A stretch of 8,049 nt of DNA. Source: Bacteroidetes bacterium UBA7688. Lineage in GTDB: Bacteria; Bacteroidota; Bacteroidia; Chitinophagales; Chitinophagaceae. The stretch is taken from assembly GCA_002482815.1 (NCBI GenBank), contig DLGS01000340.1, positions 1 through 8,049 of the forward strand, written 5' to 3'. Positions 6,401 through 8,049 of this stretch are shown here, one piece after another (the first letter of the stretch is position 1; each line of letters starts with the position of its first letter). The notes beneath the pieces were generated by a model. The model was given only the letters and a program-made list of their open reading frames with translations. It made no database searches and had not been told where the DNA came from. A program made the position numbers and the translations under genes.

Positions 6401-7573
6401 CTTACCCTTTCTTCTACTGGATAAATTCAAAATCACATATCCTAAGATACCCGCAATGAGTGATGTTATTAAAACAGATAGCTTGGCCTCTTCAATGAAA
6501 ACCTGATTGTCAAATGAAAGCATAGATATAAATATGGACATTGTAAAACCTATTCCAGCTAATAATCCTAAGCCAATAATGTGAATAAGGTTACTGTTTG
6601 CAGGAAGTTGACCTATCCCTAATTTAGAACATATCAAAGAGGTTGCAACAATGCCAATGGGCTTACCAAAAATTAATCCCAGTGAAATACCTAAACCTAA
6701 CGGGGAAGTCAGTCCTTCTATCATTTCCTGATGAATTGTAATATTTGTATTAGCGAATGCAAAAATGGGAATAATCAGAAAATTTACCGGTTTTACAAGT
6801 GCATGTTCTAGTTTCTCTAACGGAGATTCAACTTCTGTATCATTGGTTGGCAAGGTCATAGCTACCAGTACACCTGCTATAGTGGCATGAATGCCAGAAT
6901 GATGCACAAAATACCATACAAAAACTCCTGGTATTAGATATAGATAGGGATTTTTAACATTAAAACGGTTCATCAAAATCAGTACTAGCATTCCAATTCC
7001 GGCATAGCCTAGATAGCCTAACTCAATTCCGGATGAATAGAAAATTGCAATGACTAAAATGGCAATCAAGTCATCCACAATCGCTAAAGCCGCTAAAAAT
7101 ATTTTTAAACTGGTTGGTACTCTTTTGTCTAACAGCGAAATTACGGCCAATGCAAAAGCAATATCCGTAGCCATAGGAATACCCCAGCCGGAAGCTGTTT
7201 CACTACCGGAATTAAAACTTACATAAATCAATGCGGGTACTACTGCTCCACCGATAGCAGCAAGGATAGGCAAAATAGCTTTCTTGGGAGAAGAGAGTTC
7301 TCCTTCAACAATTTCTCTTTTAATTTCCAGACCTACCAACAGAAAAAAGATTGCCATCAATCCGTCGTTGATCCACATACTTACGGAATAATTGAGGTGT
7401 ATGGCTTCATTTTCATACCCCAGCTTTGTGTCCAATAAATTTTGTAGCGGAGCGGCCATTGATGTATTTGCCACTATCATTGAAATCACTACGCATAAAA
7501 AAAGGAGGAAACCTCCAAAATTACTTGATTCAACAAAGTCTTTGAAAATCTTTAGATTGATTTTTTTCGGCAT
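6386..7573 (-). CDS. nhaA: NhaA-family Na+/H+ antiporter
   Basis: An inner-membrane electrogenic Na+/H+ antiporter of 395 aa, typical for NhaA. Visible family residues are the 'FFLLVGLEIKRE' segment (76-87), D137 in 'PMATDIAFAL', the D167-D168 ion-binding pair in 'LAIVDDLIAI', H229 in 'SGIHATIAG' and K304 in 'GKPIG'. All the charged residues needed for antiport are therefore present. The start at 7573 gives the normal cytoplasmic N-terminus (MPKKINLKIFKDF). The gene converges on acr3, and its upstream region carries an ArsR-like element, so it is probably induced together with the arsenite pump. A likely job is restoring pH or the sodium gradient during As(III) export. This last point is inference. 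Confidence 0.95.
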   Translation of the reverse strand: MPKKINLKIFKDFVESSNFGGFLLFLCVVISMIVANTSMAAPLQNLLDTKLGYENEAIHLNYSVSMWINDGLMAIFFLLVGLEIKREIVEGELSSPKKAILPILAAIGGAVVPALIYVSFNSGSETASGWGIPMATDIAFALAVISLLDKRVPTSLKIFLAALAIVDDLIAILVIAIFYSSGIELGYLGYAGIGMLVLILMNRFNVKNPYLYLIPGVFVWYFVHHSGIHATIAGVLVAMTLPTNDTEVESPLEKLEHALVKPVNFLIIPIFAFANTNITIHQEMIEGLTSPLGLGISLGLIFGKPIGIVATSLICSKLGIGQLPANSNLIHIIGLGLLAGIGFTMSIFISMLSFDNQVFIEEAKLSVLITSLIAGILGYVILNLSSRRKGKKTEI

Positions 7574-7594
7574 ATTTATCTGTAAAAATTAAAT

Positions 7595-7622
7595 ATCGCA
7601 ATATACGAATAATGTTGCGAAT
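7595..7622 (-). promoter_or_regulatory. ArsR-like operator region upstream of nhaA
   Basis: On the minus strand 7610-7595 reads ATTCGTATATTGCGAT. Its right half, ATATTGCGAT, is identical to that of the arsR operator, and its left half is shifted by one base. Directly upstream, 7622-7611 reads ATTCGCAACATT, which resembles the left half of the operator before DUF6428. The element lies 21 nt before the nhaA start, where a repressor would block transcription. A clear -33/-7 pair with 19-nt spacing was not found, so the promoter itself is not placed. Confidence 0.5.
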
Positions 7623-7697
7623 GAGCTAGCAAAAGGGATAATTACTGCTTAAATTACAGAATAAGTTTTTTCCCATTATGAAGAATATGGCTGAAAT

Positions 7698-7715
7698 AAA
7701 ACTTATTAATAAGTT
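7698..7715 (-). terminator. AT-rich hairpin after the receiver-domain gene
   Basis: A 16-bp perfect palindrome, AACTTATTAATAAGTT (7700-7715), begins 16 nt beyond the stop of the minus-strand receiver gene. On that strand it is followed by TTATTT. It is a weak candidate terminator because the stem is almost all A/T. The rest of the 158-nt gap between nhaA and this gene holds only the ArsR-like element and no supported gene. Confidence 0.35.
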
Positions 7716-7731
7716 AGTAGAAGGAATTACT

Positions 7732-8049
7732 TTATTCACTATGAAAATCATTATTAAAATATTCCTGCGCGATTTTTGCTACTCCCACACTAAAATATCT
7801 TCCGCCATTGATAACAACTTCAATGGCTTTCTTGAAATCGTCTGTATCGCTACCAATGAGCAAATAACTAGAAAAACCAATTTCAAAAAGAGGTTTTACG
7901 ACTTTTTCAGCATCAATATCACTATGAGCAATAAGCTTTATGGTTGGATATTCTGTCCTTAATTCTTGAACCTGTGCCAGCACATTCTTGTCGTAAAAAT
8001 CAAGGTCAATAATGCAAACATAGGGAAGTTCATTCAATGAAAACAATTG
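7732..8049 (-). CDS. Atypical response-regulator receiver domain, 5' end outside the window
   Basis: The reading frame is open to the window edge, so the start lies beyond 8049; a TTG at 8046 is more likely an internal Leu codon. The visible 105 or so residues are the C-terminal two-thirds of a NarL/LuxR-type receiver: 'PYVCIIDLDFYDKN' with the presumed phospho-acceptor Asp, 'ELRTEYPTIKLIAHSD', 'GFSSYLLIGSD' and 'AIEVVINGGRYFS'. The conserved Lys of the YLLK motif is Ile here, and the usual Met-Pro after the Asp is absent, so phosphorylation may be altered or lost. The protein ends (EYFNNDFHSE) just where a linker to a LuxR helix-turn-helix would begin. No such domain fits in the remaining sequence, so it is either a receiver-only protein or a truncated regulator. 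Confidence 0.72.
   Translation of the reverse strand, partial: QLFSLNELPYVCIIDLDFYDKNVLAQVQELRTEYPTIKLIAHSDIDAEKVVKPLFEIGFSSYLLIGSDTDDFKKAIEVVINGGRYFSVGVAKIAQEYFNNDFHSE

Noticed and set aside
7678..7962. Plus-strand reading frame of 94 codons opposite the receiver-domain gene
   Set aside because: The sequence resembles no family and is antisense to a recognisable receiver domain, so it is a shadow.
1..8049. Insertion sequences, tRNA/rRNA genes, CRISPR arrays and attachment sites
   Set aside because: No transposase, no repeat-spacer pattern, no structured RNA gene and no long flanking direct repeats were seen anywhere in the window.

Overview
The window looks like chromosomal or accessory DNA from a member of the Bacteroidota, possibly of the Sphingobacteriaceae/Flavobacteriaceae kind. 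It is AT-rich, most start codons have no clear Shine-Dalgarno sequence, and one promoter fits the Bacteroidota -33/-7 pattern (TTTG, 19 nt, TAnnTTTG). The gene set arsR, DUF6428, doxX, chrA, ACR3 and nhaA is also what I associate with ars clusters in that phylum. The taxonomic call rests on this recognition, not on a search.

Layout: a SulP/STAS anion transporter (52-1587, +) ends at a long palindromic terminator. A co-directional arsenic-resistance cluster follows: an ArsR repressor with a CxC metal site (1697-2026), a cysteine-rich DUF6428 protein (2095-2568), a DoxX membrane protein (2581-3012), a ChrA-type transporter (3002-4129), a calcineurin-like metallophosphoesterase (4173-4946), a stand-alone GcvH/lipoyl carrier protein (4963-5340) and an ACR3 arsenite efflux carrier (5343-6383). 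A NhaA Na+/H+ antiporter (7573-6386, -) converges on acr3, and the two genes share one bidirectional terminator that overlaps both coding ends. At the right edge is an unusual receiver-domain protein (8049-7732, -), cut by the window and lacking a DNA-binding domain.

Regulation: near-identical 16-bp palindromic elements (consensus ATCGcAATATTgCGAT) lie upstream of arsR and of DUF6428. A variant lies upstream of nhaA. I read these as ArsR operators that join the convergent nhaA gene to the same regulon.

How the genes may work together: ArsR senses As(III), ACR3 exports it, and NhaA may rebalance the ion gradient that ACR3 uses. The unusual part is the tight metallophosphoesterase-GcvH-ACR3 unit (gaps of 16 and 2 nt). 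There is no arsC arsenate reductase and no gcvT, gcvP or lpd. Lipoyl dithiols are classical As(III) ligands, so a lipoylated GcvH made next to the arsenite pump could be an As(III) carrier, buffer or protected target. This is inference, and it is the observation most worth following up.
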